Of a DNA stretch of 64,000 bases, positions 15,928 to 24,254 are shown piece by piece. This stretch comes from Streptomyces griseiscabiei. Its GTDB lineage: Bacteria; Actinomycetota; Actinomycetes; Streptomycetales; Streptomycetaceae. The first letter of the stretch is position 1; every line of letters begins with the position of its first letter. The DNA lies in the NCBI RefSeq assembly GCF_020010925.1, contig NZ_JAGJBZ010000001.1:2958001-3022000 (forward strand), in the 5' to 3' direction. A program made the translations under genes and the position numbers. Below the pieces are notes generated by a model. It had not been told where the DNA came from. It searched no databases and saw only the letters and a list, made by a program, of their open reading frames with translations.

Positions 15928-17309
15928 TGTGCGGGGCCCTCCGTGCTGATGAAGACGTTCTTGGTTTCGGTGAAGGCGGTCAGGGCGTCCGGGCCCAGCT
16001 CACGGCCGATGCCGGACTGCTTGAAACCGCCGAAGGGGGTCCAGTAGCGGACGCTGGAGTGGGAGTTGACGGACAGGTTGCCCGCGCGCACGCCCTGGGA
16101 GACCCGCAGGGCGCGGCCGACGTCCCGGGTCCAGATGGAGCCGGAGAGGCCGTACGGCGTGTCGTTGGCGAGCCGTACGGCGTCCGCCTCGTCGGTGAAG
16201 GGCAGCAGGACGGCGACCGGGCCGAAGATCTCCTCGCGGGCGGCGGCGGAGTCGGGCCCCGCCCCGGTGAGCACGGTCGGCGGGAACCAGAAGCCGGGCC
16301 CCTCGGGGGCGCCGCCGCGCAGCGCGGTCGCCTCGTCGGGCACGAACTCCCGTACGCGGTCCAGCTGCTGACGGGAGATCAGCGGACCCATCTGGGTCTT
16401 CTCGTCGGCGGGGTCGCCCACCACCACGGCGGCCAGGCTCTCGGCGAGGAGGGCGTGCACCTCGTCGTACACGGACTCCTGGACCAGGATCCGGGTGCGG
16501 GCGCAGCAGTCCTGGCCGGCGTTGTCGAGGAAGGAGAACGGGTCGACGGCCGTCTTGAGGTCGGCGTCGGCGAAGACGATGTTGGGGCTCTTGCCGCCGA
16601 GTTCGAGGGTGACCTGCTTGACCTGGTCGGCACAGAGTTCCATGACGCGCTTGCCGGTCCGGGTGGAGCCGGTGAAGACGATCTTGGCGACTCCGGGGTG
16701 CCGGACGAGGGCCTCGCCGGTGATGTCGCCGCGCCCGGGCAGGACCTGGAAGAGGTGTTCCGGGAGCCCGGCCTCCAGGGCGAGTTCGGCGAGGCGCAGC
16801 GCGGTGAGCGGGGTGGTCTCGGCGGGCTTGAGGATCACGGCGTTGCCGGCGGCGAGCGCGGGCGCGGTGCCCCAGGCGGCGATCGGCATGGGGAAGTTCC
16901 AGGGCGCGATCACGCCGACGACCCCGAGCGGTTCGAGGATCGTGACGTTCAGGCCGCCGGGCACCGGGATCTGCCGGCCGGAGAGCCGTTCCACGCCACC
17001 GGCGGCGTAGTCGAGCAGGTCCCGGACGTTGCCGGCCTCCCAGCGGGCGTTGCCGAGGGTGTGGCCGGCCTCGCGGACCTCCAGACGGGCGAGTTCTTCG
17101 AGGTGGTCGTCGACCGAGGCGGCGAAGCGGCGCAGCAGCCGGGCCCGGTCGGCGGGGGCGACGGCGGCCCAGGCGCGCTGTGCCTTCGCCGCCCTGCGCA
17201 CGGCCGCGTCGACGTCGTGCTCGGCGGCGCCCGCGACGGCGGCGATCACCTCCTCCGTCGCCGGGTTGAGGACGTCCAGGATGTGGTGCTGGGACAAGGG
17301 ATGCCTCAC
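15924..17309 (-). CDS. Aldehyde dehydrogenase
   Basis: NAD(P)-dependent ALDH superfamily, about 461 residues. The active-site glutamate lies in LELGGKSPN and the nucleophile in GQDCCARTR; PWNFPMPIAAWGTAPALAAGN and FTGSTRTGK are cofactor motifs and FGGFKQSGIGRE ends the domain. The start is uncertain: GTG at 17309 overlaps the upstream stop as GTGA, while TTG at 17297 has GAGG six bases before it. Context suggests it oxidises the gamma-glutamyl amino-aldehyde to the acid, like PuuC in E. coli putrescine breakdown. Confidence 0.88.
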   Translation of the reverse strand: MRHPLSQHHILDVLNPATEEVIAAVAGAAEHDVDAAVRRAAKAQRAWAAVAPADRARLLRRFAASVDDHLEELARLEVREAGHTLGNARWEAGNVRDLLDYAAGGVERLSGRQIPVPGGLNVTILEPLGVVGVIAPWNFPMPIAAWGTAPALAAGNAVILKPAETTPLTALRLAELALEAGLPEHLFQVLPGRGDITGEALVRHPGVAKIVFTGSTRTGKRVMELCADQVKQVTLELGGKSPNIVFADADLKTAVDPFSFLDNAGQDCCARTRILVQESVYDEVHALLAESLAAVVVGDPADEKTQMGPLISRQQLDRVREFVPDEATALRGGAPEGPGFWFPPTVLTGAGPDSAAAREEIFGPVAVLLPFTDEADAVRLANDTPYGLSGSIWTRDVGRALRVSQGVRAGNLSVNSHSSVRYWTPFGGFKQSGIGRELGPDALTAFTETKNVFISTEGPAQ

Positions 17310-18664
17310 AGACGTTCGAAGGAGCGGCGCAGCTCCCAGTCGGTCACGGCGGCGTCGAAGGCCGCCAGCTCGACGCGGGCCATGTTCAGGTAGTGCGCGA
17401 CGACCTCGTCGCCGAAGGCGGCCTTGGCGATGGGGCTGTTCTCCCAGAGCTCGGCGGCCTCGCGGAGGGTGGTCGGCACATGGGCGTAGTCGGCGGCGTA
17501 GGCGTTGCCCGCGCACACCTCCGGCAGCTCCAGCTTCTGTTCGATGCCGTACAGGCCGGCCGCGATCAGCCCGGAGACGGCGAGGTGCGGGTTGACGTCA
17601 CCGCCGGGGAGCCGGTTCTCGAAGCGCATCGAGCGGCCGTGGCCGACGACCCGCAGGGCGCAGGTGCGGTTGTCGTAGCCCCAGGCGACGGCGGTCGGGG
17701 CGAAGGAACCCGGCTGGAACCGTTTGTAGGAGTTGATGTTGGGGGCGTAGAGCAGCGAGAAGTCGCGGAGCGCGGCGAGCTGTCCGGCGAGGAAGTGGCG
17801 CATGACCTGGGACATGTCCTGTCCGTCGGCCATGACGTTGGCGCCGTCGGCGTCCGCGAGCGAGAGGTGGATGTGGCAGGAGTTGCCCTCGCGCTCGTTG
17901 TACTTCGCCATGAAGGTGAGCGAGACGCCCTCCTGCGAGGCGATCTCCTTGGCGCCGGTCTTGTAGACCGCGTGCTGGTCGCAGGTGACGAGGGCCTCGT
18001 CGTACTTGAAGGCGATCTCGTGCTGGCCGGGGTTGCACTCGCCCTTGGCGGACTCGACGGTCAGCCCGGCGGCCTCCATCTCGTTGCGGATGCGCCGCAG
18101 CAGGGGCTCGATCCGGCCGGTGCCGAGGACGGAGTAGTCGATGTTGTACTGGTTCGCCGGGGTCAGCCCCTTGTAGCCGGCGTCCCAGGCCTGCTCGTAG
18201 GTGTCCTTGAAGACGATGAACTCCAGCTCGGTGCCCACGTTGGCCGTGTAGCCCAGTTCGGCGAGGCGCTCCAGCTGGCGGCGCAGGATCTGGCGGGGCG
18301 CGGCGACGACCGGTGAGCCGTCGTTCCAGGCCAGGTCGGCGATGAGCATGGCCGTGCCCTCGTTCCACGGCACCCGGCGCAGGGTGGAGAGGTCCGGGCG
18401 CATGGCGAAGTCGCCGTAGCCGCGGTCCCAGGAGGACATCGCGTAGCCGTCGACGGTGTTCATCTCGGTGTCGACGGCGAGCAGGTAGTTGCAGCCCTCG
18501 GTGCCGTGGGCGAGTACGTCGTCGAGGAAGAAGCGCGCGGCGAACCGCTTGCCCTGGAGGCGGCCTTGCATGTCGGGGAAGGCCAGGACGACAGTGTCGA
18601 TCTCACCGCCCGCGACGAGGGTGTGGAGTTCCTCGACGGTGAGCGGGGGTGTGCGGTCTGCCAC
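17306..18664 (-). CDS. glnA4: Glutamine synthetase-like gamma-glutamyl ligase (GlnA4 type)
   Basis: 452 residues with the glutamine synthetase fold: TELEFIVF, GQHEIAF, a catalytic core with HIHLSL and the Arg-rich NRLPGGDVNPHLA near the C-terminus. It departs from true GlnA and lacks the adenylylation-site tyrosine context. I recall the S. coelicolor counterpart (SCO1613, GlnA4) as a gamma-glutamylethanolamide synthetase, ligating glutamate to ethanolamine with ATP. The start is GTG at 18664 with AGGAGG seven bases upstream. It heads an operon with the ALDH and SDR genes through 4-base GTGA overlaps and is divergent from a FadR-type regulator. Confidence 0.85.
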   Translation of the reverse strand: MADRTPPLTVEELHTLVAGGEIDTVVLAFPDMQGRLQGKRFAARFFLDDVLAHGTEGCNYLLAVDTEMNTVDGYAMSSWDRGYGDFAMRPDLSTLRRVPWNEGTAMLIADLAWNDGSPVVAAPRQILRRQLERLAELGYTANVGTELEFIVFKDTYEQAWDAGYKGLTPANQYNIDYSVLGTGRIEPLLRRIRNEMEAAGLTVESAKGECNPGQHEIAFKYDEALVTCDQHAVYKTGAKEIASQEGVSLTFMAKYNEREGNSCHIHLSLADADGANVMADGQDMSQVMRHFLAGQLAALRDFSLLYAPNINSYKRFQPGSFAPTAVAWGYDNRTCALRVVGHGRSMRFENRLPGGDVNPHLAVSGLIAAGLYGIEQKLELPEVCAGNAYAADYAHVPTTLREAAELWENSPIAKAAFGDEVVAHYLNMARVELAAFDAAVTDWELRRSFERL

Positions 18665-18690
18665 GGGAAAGCCTCCTAGGGGCTTCTTCG

Positions 18691-18725
18691 GCCATCCGGG
18701 AGCCATTGAGCCATCCGGGAGCCAT
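18691..18725. repeat. 16-bp direct repeats in the glnA4-regulator intergenic region
   Basis: GCCATCCGGGAGCCAT occurs exactly twice, at 18691-18706 and 18710-18725, so equivalent points are 19 bases apart, close to two helical turns. They lie between the glnA4-type start and the regulator promoter, a fitting place for cooperative repressor binding. Confidence 0.6.
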
Positions 18726-18727
18726 AA

Positions 18728-18743
18728 GGTATTACCCGTAACC
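18728..18743. promoter_or_regulatory. Candidate FadR-type operator
   Basis: GGTATTACCCGTAACC has GGT and ACC ends and contains the palindromic GGTATTACC. It is located between the divergent glnA4-type operon and the regulator, as expected for a GntR/FadR-type autoregulated site. No consensus was tested. Confidence 0.4.
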
Positions 18744-18769
18744 ATTAGTTGGGAAGGGGGAACCGCCAC

Positions 18770-19516
18770 ATGTCGCGGACAGGGGCGGAACCGCAGACTC
18801 CGTGGGCCGACGACCGACTGGCGTCCGTTCTGCGGCCGGTACGGGCGGGCAACGGCTTCGAGGAGGCCCTGGAGCAGATCCTCCAGGTGGTCCGGCTCGG
18901 GCTGGTGCCGGGCGGCGAGCGGCTGCCTGCGGAGCGGGACCTGGCCGAGCGGCTCGGGATCAGCCGGGTGACGCTGCGCGAGGTGCTGAAGGTGCTCCAG
19001 GACCAGGGTCTGATCGAGGCCCGGCGCGGGCGCTACGGCGGCACGTTCGTGCTGCCGCGCGTCGACACCCCGGGCGAGGACGAGCTGCGCCGCCGCCTGA
19101 AGGGCATCGACGTCGAGGACACCCTGCGGTTCCGTGAGGTGCTGGAGGTGGGTGCCGCCGGTCTGTGCGCGGCACATGGTCTGACCAGCGAGGAGATCGA
19201 CCGGCTGCGGACGGCCCTGACCCGTACGCACAACGCGCCGCTGACGGAGTACCGCCGTCTGGACACCCTGCTGCATCTCACCATCGCGGAGCTGTCCGGC
19301 TCCCCGTCGCTGGCCGGCCAGTACGCGGCCGTGCGCGCCGGGGTCAACGACCTGCTCGACTGCATCCCGCTGCTGGTGCGGAACCTGGAACACTCCCAGC
19401 AGCAGCACACGGCCCTGGTGGAGGCGGTGCTCGACGAGGACGCGGAGGCGGCGCGGGAGATCATGCGGGAGCACTGCGCGGGCACGGCCGCCCTGCTGCG
19501 CGGCTTCCTGGGGTGA
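18770..19516 (+). CDS. FadR-subfamily GntR transcriptional regulator
   Basis: 248 residues. The N-terminal winged helix-turn-helix includes LGLVPGGERLPAERDLAERLGISRVTLREVLKVLQDQGLIEARRGRYGGTFV; the C-terminal all-helical FCD effector domain follows (about 105-240) with D/H metal-ligand-like positions (HLTIAELSGS, HTALVEAVLDEDAEAA). ATG 18770 follows GGAAGGGGG. It is divergent from the glnA4-type operon and just upstream of the permease and hydrolase, so it most likely controls both arms of the amine locus. The effector is unknown but may be ethanolamine or its glutamyl derivative. Confidence 0.85.
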   Translation: MSRTGAEPQTPWADDRLASVLRPVRAGNGFEEALEQILQVVRLGLVPGGERLPAERDLAERLGISRVTLREVLKVLQDQGLIEARRGRYGGTFVLPRVDTPGEDELRRRLKGIDVEDTLRFREVLEVGAAGLCAAHGLTSEEIDRLRTALTRTHNAPLTEYRRLDTLLHLTIAELSGSPSLAGQYAAVRAGVNDLLDCIPLLVRNLEHSQQQHTALVEAVLDEDAEAAREIMREHCAGTAALLRGFLG

Positions 19517-19602
19517 GGACGGACGCACGGCCGAGCGGGCACGAACTCCATGGATTTACGGACGCGTAACGCACGGGTATTGCTTTTCGGCCACCCCTCC
19601 CA

Positions 19603-19626
19603 CAAAGGTATGGATCCATTCCTTTG
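19603..19626. promoter_or_regulatory. 24-bp near-perfect palindrome upstream of the permease
   Basis: CAAAGG (19603-19608) and CCTTTG (19621-19626) flank the perfect 10-bp palindrome ATGGATCCAT (19610-19619), with only one mismatched pair in the whole. It ends 18 bases before the permease start. It could be an operator or, in RNA, a hairpin near the ribosome-binding site. Confidence 0.5.
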
Positions 19627-19643
19627 AGTGGGGAGAGTGCGCC

Positions 19644-21083
19644 ATGTCCTCGAAAGCCACCGACACCGCCGACGCGGCGGACGACTACCTGGAGCGTCGG
19701 ACGCTCCGCCGGGGCAGCGCCGGCTGGGTGCTGCTGACCGGCCTCGGCGTCGCCTACGTCGTCTCCGGCGACTTCTCGGGCTGGAACCTCGGCCTCGCGG
19801 AGGGCGGCTTCGGAGGCCTGGCGATCGCCACGGTCCTCATGGGCACGATGTACGCCTGTATGGTCTTCGCCCTCGCCGAGCTGTCCGCGATCCTGCCCAC
19901 GGCGGGCGGCGGCTACGGCTTCGCGCGCCGGGCGCTCGGCCCCTGGGGCGGCTTCCTGACCGGCACGGCGATCCTGATCGAGTACGTGCTCGCCCCCGCC
20001 GCCATCGTGATCTTCATCGGCGACTACGTCGAGTCGCTGGGCCTGTTCGGGCTGACGTCGAGCTGGCCGGTGTACCTGGTCTGCTTCGCGTTCTTCATCG
20101 GCATCCACCTCTGGGGCGTCGGCGAGGCGCTGATCGCCAGCTTCGTCGTCACCGGCATCGCGGTCTTCGCCCTGATCGTGTTCGCCCTGGGCGCGCTGCC
20201 GGACTTCAGTGTCTCCGCGCTCGACGACATCCCGGTCGACACCGCCGCGTTCGGCGCGAGTTCCTGGCTGCCCATGGGACTGCTCGGCATCTGGGCGGCG
20301 TTCCCCTTCGGCATGTGGTTCTTCCTCGGCGTCGAGGGCGTGCCGCTGGCCGCCGAGGAGACCAAGGACCCGGCCCGTACGCTGCCGAAGGCGATCCGCT
20401 GGTCGATGGGCGTCCTGGTGGTGCTGGCCGTGATCACCTTCTTCGCCGCGGCCGGCGCGCGCGGCTCGAACGCCATCCAGGCGGCCGGCAACCCGCTGGT
20501 CGAGGCGCTCCAGCCGGACGGCAAGGCGACCGCGCTCAGCCGTTTCGTGAACTACGCCGGTCTGGCCGGCCTCGTGGCCTCCTTCTTCTCCCTGATCTAC
20601 GCCGGCTCCCGCCAGCTCTTCGCCCTCTCCCGGGCCGGCTACCTCCCCCGCGTCCTGTCCCTCACCAGCAGCCGCAAGGCCCCGTACCTGGGCCTGCTGG
20701 TGCCGGGCACGATCGGCTTCACCCTGGCCGCGGCCACCGGGGACGGCGGCCGGATGCTGAACATCGCCGTCTTCGGCGCCACGATCAGCTACGCCCTGAT
20801 GTCCCTGTCGCACATCGTGCTGCGCCGCCGGGAGCCGAACCTGGAGCGGCCGTACCGTACGCCGGGCGGTGTGCTGACCTCCTCGGTCGCCCTCGTCCTC
20901 GCGTGCTCGGCGCTGGTGGCGACGTTCCTGGTGGACGTGACGGCGGCGGTCATCGCGCTCGTCGTGTACGCGGTCGCGGCGGCGTACTTCGGGCTCTACA
21001 GCCGCAAGCACCTGGTGGCGAAGGCGCCGGAGGAGGAATTCGCCGCGCTGGCCGCCGCCGAGGCAGAGTTGGCCCGGGACTGA
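19644..21083 (+). CDS. APC-superfamily amino acid/ethanolamine permease
   Basis: 479 residues with about 12 membrane helices and no large soluble domain. VSGDFSGWNLGLAEGGFGG in the first helices, AELSAILPTAGGGYGFARRALGPWGGFLTG and FPFGMWFFLGVEGVPLAAEETKDPARTLPKAI are typical of ethanolamine permeases of the APC superfamily. Placed directly after the FadR-type regulator and before the PuuD-like hydrolase, it most likely imports ethanolamine or a related amine for the glnA4-type ligase. A palindrome precedes the start, and GGGGAG serves as a ribosome-binding site. Confidence 0.85.
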   Translation: MSSKATDTADAADDYLERRTLRRGSAGWVLLTGLGVAYVVSGDFSGWNLGLAEGGFGGLAIATVLMGTMYACMVFALAELSAILPTAGGGYGFARRALGPWGGFLTGTAILIEYVLAPAAIVIFIGDYVESLGLFGLTSSWPVYLVCFAFFIGIHLWGVGEALIASFVVTGIAVFALIVFALGALPDFSVSALDDIPVDTAAFGASSWLPMGLLGIWAAFPFGMWFFLGVEGVPLAAEETKDPARTLPKAIRWSMGVLVVLAVITFFAAAGARGSNAIQAAGNPLVEALQPDGKATALSRFVNYAGLAGLVASFFSLIYAGSRQLFALSRAGYLPRVLSLTSSRKAPYLGLLVPGTIGFTLAAATGDGGRMLNIAVFGATISYALMSLSHIVLRRREPNLERPYRTPGGVLTSSVALVLACSALVATFLVDVTAAVIALVVYAVAAAYFGLYSRKHLVAKAPEEEFAALAAAEAELARD

Positions 21084-21159
21084 CCCGGTCCGTTCCGCGC
21101 GTTCCCGGGCGCCGTGAGGTCCCGGGTTCGTGAGTGGGTTCCATGAGTGGGGAGCACGT

Positions 21160-21861
21160 GTGACCAGGCCGTTGATCGGTGTGAGTACGTATCTGGAGTC
21201 CGGCGCGCGCTGGGGTGTCTGGGAGCTGGAGGCGGCCCTGCTGCCGGTCGGCTACCCGCGGCTCGTGCAGGCGGCGGGCGGCGTCGCCGCGATGCTGCCG
21301 CCGGACGACCCGTCGTACGCCGCCGGGGCGGTCGCCCGCCTGGACGGCCTGGTCATCGCCGGCGGCCCCGACGTGGACCCCACCCTGTACGGCGCCGAGC
21401 GCACCCCGCGCTGCGGGCCGCCCGCGCCGGAGCGCGACGCGTGGGAGCTGGCGCTGATCCGGGCGGCGCTGGACAGCGGCACACCGCTCCTCGGCATCTG
21501 CCGGGGCATGCAGCTCCTCAACGTCGCCCTGGGCGGCACGCTGGTCCAGCACCTCGACGGCCATGTCGTCGAGGCCGGCGTCTTCGGCCGCCACCCGGTG
21601 AAGCCCGTGCCGGGCACGCGGTACGCCGGCATCAACGCCGAGGAGGCCGACGTCCCGACCTACCACCACCAGGCCGTCGACCGCCTCGGCACGGGCCTCG
21701 TCCCCTCCGCGTACGCCTCCGACGGCACGGTCGAGGCGATCGAGCTGGACGCTTCCGCCTGGGTGCTGGGGGTTCAGTGGCATCCGGAGATGGGGGAGGA
21801 CGTGCGGGTGATGCGGGCGCTGACGTGTGCGGCGGGGGCCGAGTTCGTGTGGGGCGCCTAG
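21160..21861 (+). CDS. Class I glutamine amidotransferase-like gamma-glutamyl hydrolase (PuuD-like)
   Basis: 233 residues, peptidase C26 family. The nucleophile is C114 in LLGICRGMQLLNVALGG and the His/Glu pair is H208-E210 in QWHPE; PTYHHQAVDRLG is the usual substrate-side loop. GTG 21160 after GGGGAG fits better than an ATG 30 bases upstream. The E. coli relative PuuD splits gamma-glutamyl-GABA. In this locus the likely substrate is gamma-glutamylglycine or another gamma-glutamyl amine product made by the glnA4/ALDH/SDR enzymes, giving glutamate back. A dispersed inverted repeat follows the gene. Confidence 0.82.
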   Translation: MTRPLIGVSTYLESGARWGVWELEAALLPVGYPRLVQAAGGVAAMLPPDDPSYAAGAVARLDGLVIAGGPDVDPTLYGAERTPRCGPPAPERDAWELALIRAALDSGTPLLGICRGMQLLNVALGGTLVQHLDGHVVEAGVFGRHPVKPVPGTRYAGINAEEADVPTYHHQAVDRLGTGLVPSAYASDGTVEAIELDASAWVLGVQWHPEMGEDVRVMRALTCAAGAEFVWGA

Positions 21862-21900
21862 GAGAGTGGGGGGGACGGGGATCGGGCGACTGCGGGCCCG

Positions 21901-22022
21901 GTGGGGCTTCTCGCGCAGTTCCCCGCGCCCCTGAAAAAGCAGGGGCTGCGCCCCATGCTTTTTCGGCCCGAAGGGGCCGTAGGCCCTTCAGGGGCGCGGG
22001 GAACTGCGCGAGCAACCCCCAC
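21901..22022. repeat. Inverted repeat, copy 2 of the dispersed family
   Basis: The left arm (21901-21935) has the same bases as the start of copy 1 (CTCGCGCAGTTCCCCGCG core). The right arm (21987-22022) matches its complement except for a few changes at the outer end. Nested inside is a second stem with AGGGGCTGCGCCCC. It lies between the convergent hydrolase and LysR genes, where it could terminate both. Confidence 0.88.
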
Positions 22023-22051
22023 CGGGCCCGCGACCGCGCGACGAACCCCCG

Positions 22052-22972
22052 TCACCCCACCCCTCGCGTCAACCCCAACAGATCCCGCGCCGGCCCGGCC
22101 GGCCGGTGCCCCGTGGGCCACACCGCCCGGAGGGCCCGCCGCAGCCGCACCCCGTCCACCGGCACCCGCACCAGACGCCGGGCGGACAGCTCCTCGCCGA
22201 GCGCCAGCTCACTGAGCACCGCCGGCCCCGCCCCGCTCAGCGCCGACGACTTCACCGCCGTGGTCGAGGACAGCTCGATCAGAGGCCGGGCCAGCCCCCC
22301 GAGCGCGGCCTCCAGGACCTGTCGCGTACCGGACCCCTTCTCACGGAGGATCAACGGCGTGGCGGCCAGCTCGGTCGCGTCCAGCGGCTTGCGGCGGCGC
22401 GCCCAGGGATGGCTGGGCGCGGTCACCACGATCAGGTGGTCGTGGGCGATCACGGCCGCGTCCAGTCCGGCCGGGACGGTCGGCCCCTCCACGAACCCGA
22501 GGTCGGCCTCGTCCGCCAGCAGCCGTTCCGCCACGACCGTCGAGTTGCCCGCGAGGAGCGACACCGCCGTGTCCGGGCGCGCGGTGCGCAGCGCGATGAG
22601 CCAGCCGGGCAGCAGATACTCGGCGATGGTCATGCTCGCGGCGACCCGGAGCCGGGAGTCGCGCCGGTCCCGCAGCGCCTGCGCACCCACGTCGAACGCC
22701 TCGGCCGCCTCGACGATCCGCCGGGCCCAGTCCGTGACGAGCGCCCCCGCGTCGGTGAGCCGGGACCCGCGCGGCGACCGGTCGACCAGCGCGACCCCCA
22801 GCTGCCGTTCCATCGAGCGGATCCGGCTGCTCGCGGCAGGCTGGGTGATCCCCAGCTCCCGGGCCGCCCGCCCCAGCGAGCCCAGCCGGGCCACCGCCAG
22901 CAGCAGTTCGAGCGCCCCGAGATCCGGCACCCGGTGGGCCAGTCCGCCCCGCCCCTCACTCGTCTCACTCAT
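22052..22972 (-). CDS. LysR-family transcriptional regulator
   Basis: 306 residues with an N-terminal LysR helix-turn-helix (about 17-76; AVARLGSLGRAARELGITQPAASSRIRSMERQLGVALVDRS) and a periplasmic-binding-like effector domain (SRLRVAASMTIAEYLLPGWL onward). It is divergent from a TDT-family transporter with 70 bases between starts, the usual arrangement of a LysR activator and its target. A palindrome at 22981-22998 lies between them. The effector is unknown; TDT transporters handle C4-dicarboxylates, sulfite or tellurite. Confidence 0.85.
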   Translation of the reverse strand: MSETSEGRGGLAHRVPDLGALELLLAVARLGSLGRAARELGITQPAASSRIRSMERQLGVALVDRSPRGSRLTDAGALVTDWARRIVEAAEAFDVGAQALRDRRDSRLRVAASMTIAEYLLPGWLIALRTARPDTAVSLLAGNSTVVAERLLADEADLGFVEGPTVPAGLDAAVIAHDHLIVVTAPSHPWARRRKPLDATELAATPLILREKGSGTRQVLEAALGGLARPLIELSSTTAVKSSALSGAGPAVLSELALGEELSARRLVRVPVDGVRLRRALRAVWPTGHRPAGPARDLLGLTRGVG

Positions 22973-22980
22973 AACCCCAG

Positions 22981-22998
22981 CTTATGCCCCCATACAAG
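22981..22998. promoter_or_regulatory. Candidate LysR-type binding site
   Basis: CTTATGCCCCCATACAAG is an imperfect dyad with a T-N11-A-like core (ATG-CCCC-CAT), eight bases from the LysR start and 45 from the transporter start, fitting autoregulation and target control. Confidence 0.45.
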
Positions 22999-23042
22999 CG
23001 AACTCCCTGGTGGACCCCGGGCGCCGGCGGGACGCTCGAAGC

Positions 23043-24254
23043 ATGGCCACCGCAGTCCGACCGGTCCCCCCGGCCCACCAGGTCCGTCCCGCTCCTCCCG
23101 TGTCTCCCATTCCCCCCGCTCCTCCCGTTCCCCGCGCCCGCCCCTCCCTGCGCCACCTCGGCCCGAACTGGTACGCCCCGGTCATGGGCACCGCGATCGT
23201 CGCCTCGGCCGGTGCCGGGCTCCCCCTCGACGTGCCGGGCCTGCGGACGGCCTGCGCGGCGGTCTGGGCGCTCGCCCTGCTCTCCCTGGTCGTCGTCCTC
23301 GGCGCCCGCGCGCTGCACTGGGCCCACCACCGCGACCAGGCCCGCGCCCACCTCCTCGACCCGGCCGTGGCCCCCTTCCACGGCTGTCTCGCCATGGCGC
23401 TGCTCGCCGTCGGCGGCGGCGCCCTGGTCGTCGGCCGGGACTGGATCGGGCTGCGCGCGGCCGTCGTCCTGGACATGGTGCTCTTCGGCGCCGGGACTGC
23501 CGTGGGCCTGGCCGTCGCCGTCGTCATGCCGTATCTGATGATCGTCCGGCACCGGATCGAGCCCGCCGACGTCACTCCGGTGCTGCTCCTGCCCCTGGTC
23601 GCGCCCATGGTCTCCGCCGCGCTCGGTCCCCTGCTCGTCCCGTATCTGCCGCCGGGGCAGGCGCGGCAGACGCTGCTGCTCGGCTGTCTCGCGCTGTTCG
23701 GGCTGAGCCTGATGGCCACCCTGGTCGTGCTGCCGCTGGTGTTCGGCCGCCTGGTGACGGCGGGGCCGCTGCCGCTCGCCCTCACCCCGAGCCTCTTCCT
23801 GGTCCTGGGCCCGCTCGGGCAGTCGACCACCGCCGCCGGCCATCTCGCCGACGCGGCCCCCGGCGCCGTACCGTCCGTGTCCACCGCGTACACGCACGGC
23901 TTCTCCGCCCTCGCCGTGCTCTACGGCATCCCGGTCATGGGCTTCGCGCTGTTCTGGCTCGCGCTCGCCGCGGCGATGGTCGTGCGGGCCCGGCGGCGGG
24001 GCATGGGGTTCTCGATGGGGTGGTGGGCGTTCACCTTCCCGGTCGGCACCTGTGCGACCGGCGCGCAGGGGCTGGCCCGGCACACCGGACTCGTCGCCCT
24101 CGACGCGCTCGCCGTGGCGCTGTACGCGCTGCTGCTCACGGCCTGGCTGACGGCCACCGCGGGCACCGTGCGCGGTCTGCTCAGCGGTGAGCTGCTCGCA
24201 GCGCCGCGCCCAGCACCCGCGGCGCCTCGGCCAACGACGGCCCGTACCAGGTGA
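23043..24254 (+). CDS. TDT-family (TehA/SLAC1-like) transporter
   Basis: 403 residues with about ten membrane helices and a Pro-rich N-terminal tail. LGPNWYAPVMGTAIVASAGAGLP at the first helix is the TDT signature, FGLSLMATLVVLPLVFGRL and GMGFSMGWWAFTFPVGTCATG are later conserved helices. Family members export C4-dicarboxylates, sulfite or tellurite; substrate not predictable. The ATG at 23043 leaves the first helix near residue 45. The last 74 bases overlap, tail to tail, with the gene on the other strand. Confidence 0.8.
   Translation: MATAVRPVPPAHQVRPAPPVSPIPPAPPVPRARPSLRHLGPNWYAPVMGTAIVASAGAGLPLDVPGLRTACAAVWALALLSLVVVLGARALHWAHHRDQARAHLLDPAVAPFHGCLAMALLAVGGGALVVGRDWIGLRAAVVLDMVLFGAGTAVGLAVAVVMPYLMIVRHRIEPADVTPVLLLPLVAPMVSAALGPLLVPYLPPGQARQTLLLGCLALFGLSLMATLVVLPLVFGRLVTAGPLPLALTPSLFLVLGPLGQSTTAAGHLADAAPGAVPSVSTAYTHGFSALAVLYGIPVMGFALFWLALAAAMVVRARRRGMGFSMGWWAFTFPVGTCATGAQGLARHTGLVALDALAVALYALLLTAWLTATAGTVRGLLSGELLAAPRPAPAAPRPTTARTR

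Noticed and set aside
17297..17299. TTG as definite start of the aldehyde dehydrogenase
   Set aside because: It has a better ribosome-binding site, but the GTGA overlap matches the next junction in the operon, so GTG 17309 was retained with TTG as alternative.
21147..24254. A 1035-codon open frame spanning the hydrolase, LysR and TDT genes on the plus strand
   Set aside because: Only its last part (from 23043) is a real TDT transporter; the rest is read in the wrong frame across the hydrolase gene and antisense to LysR.
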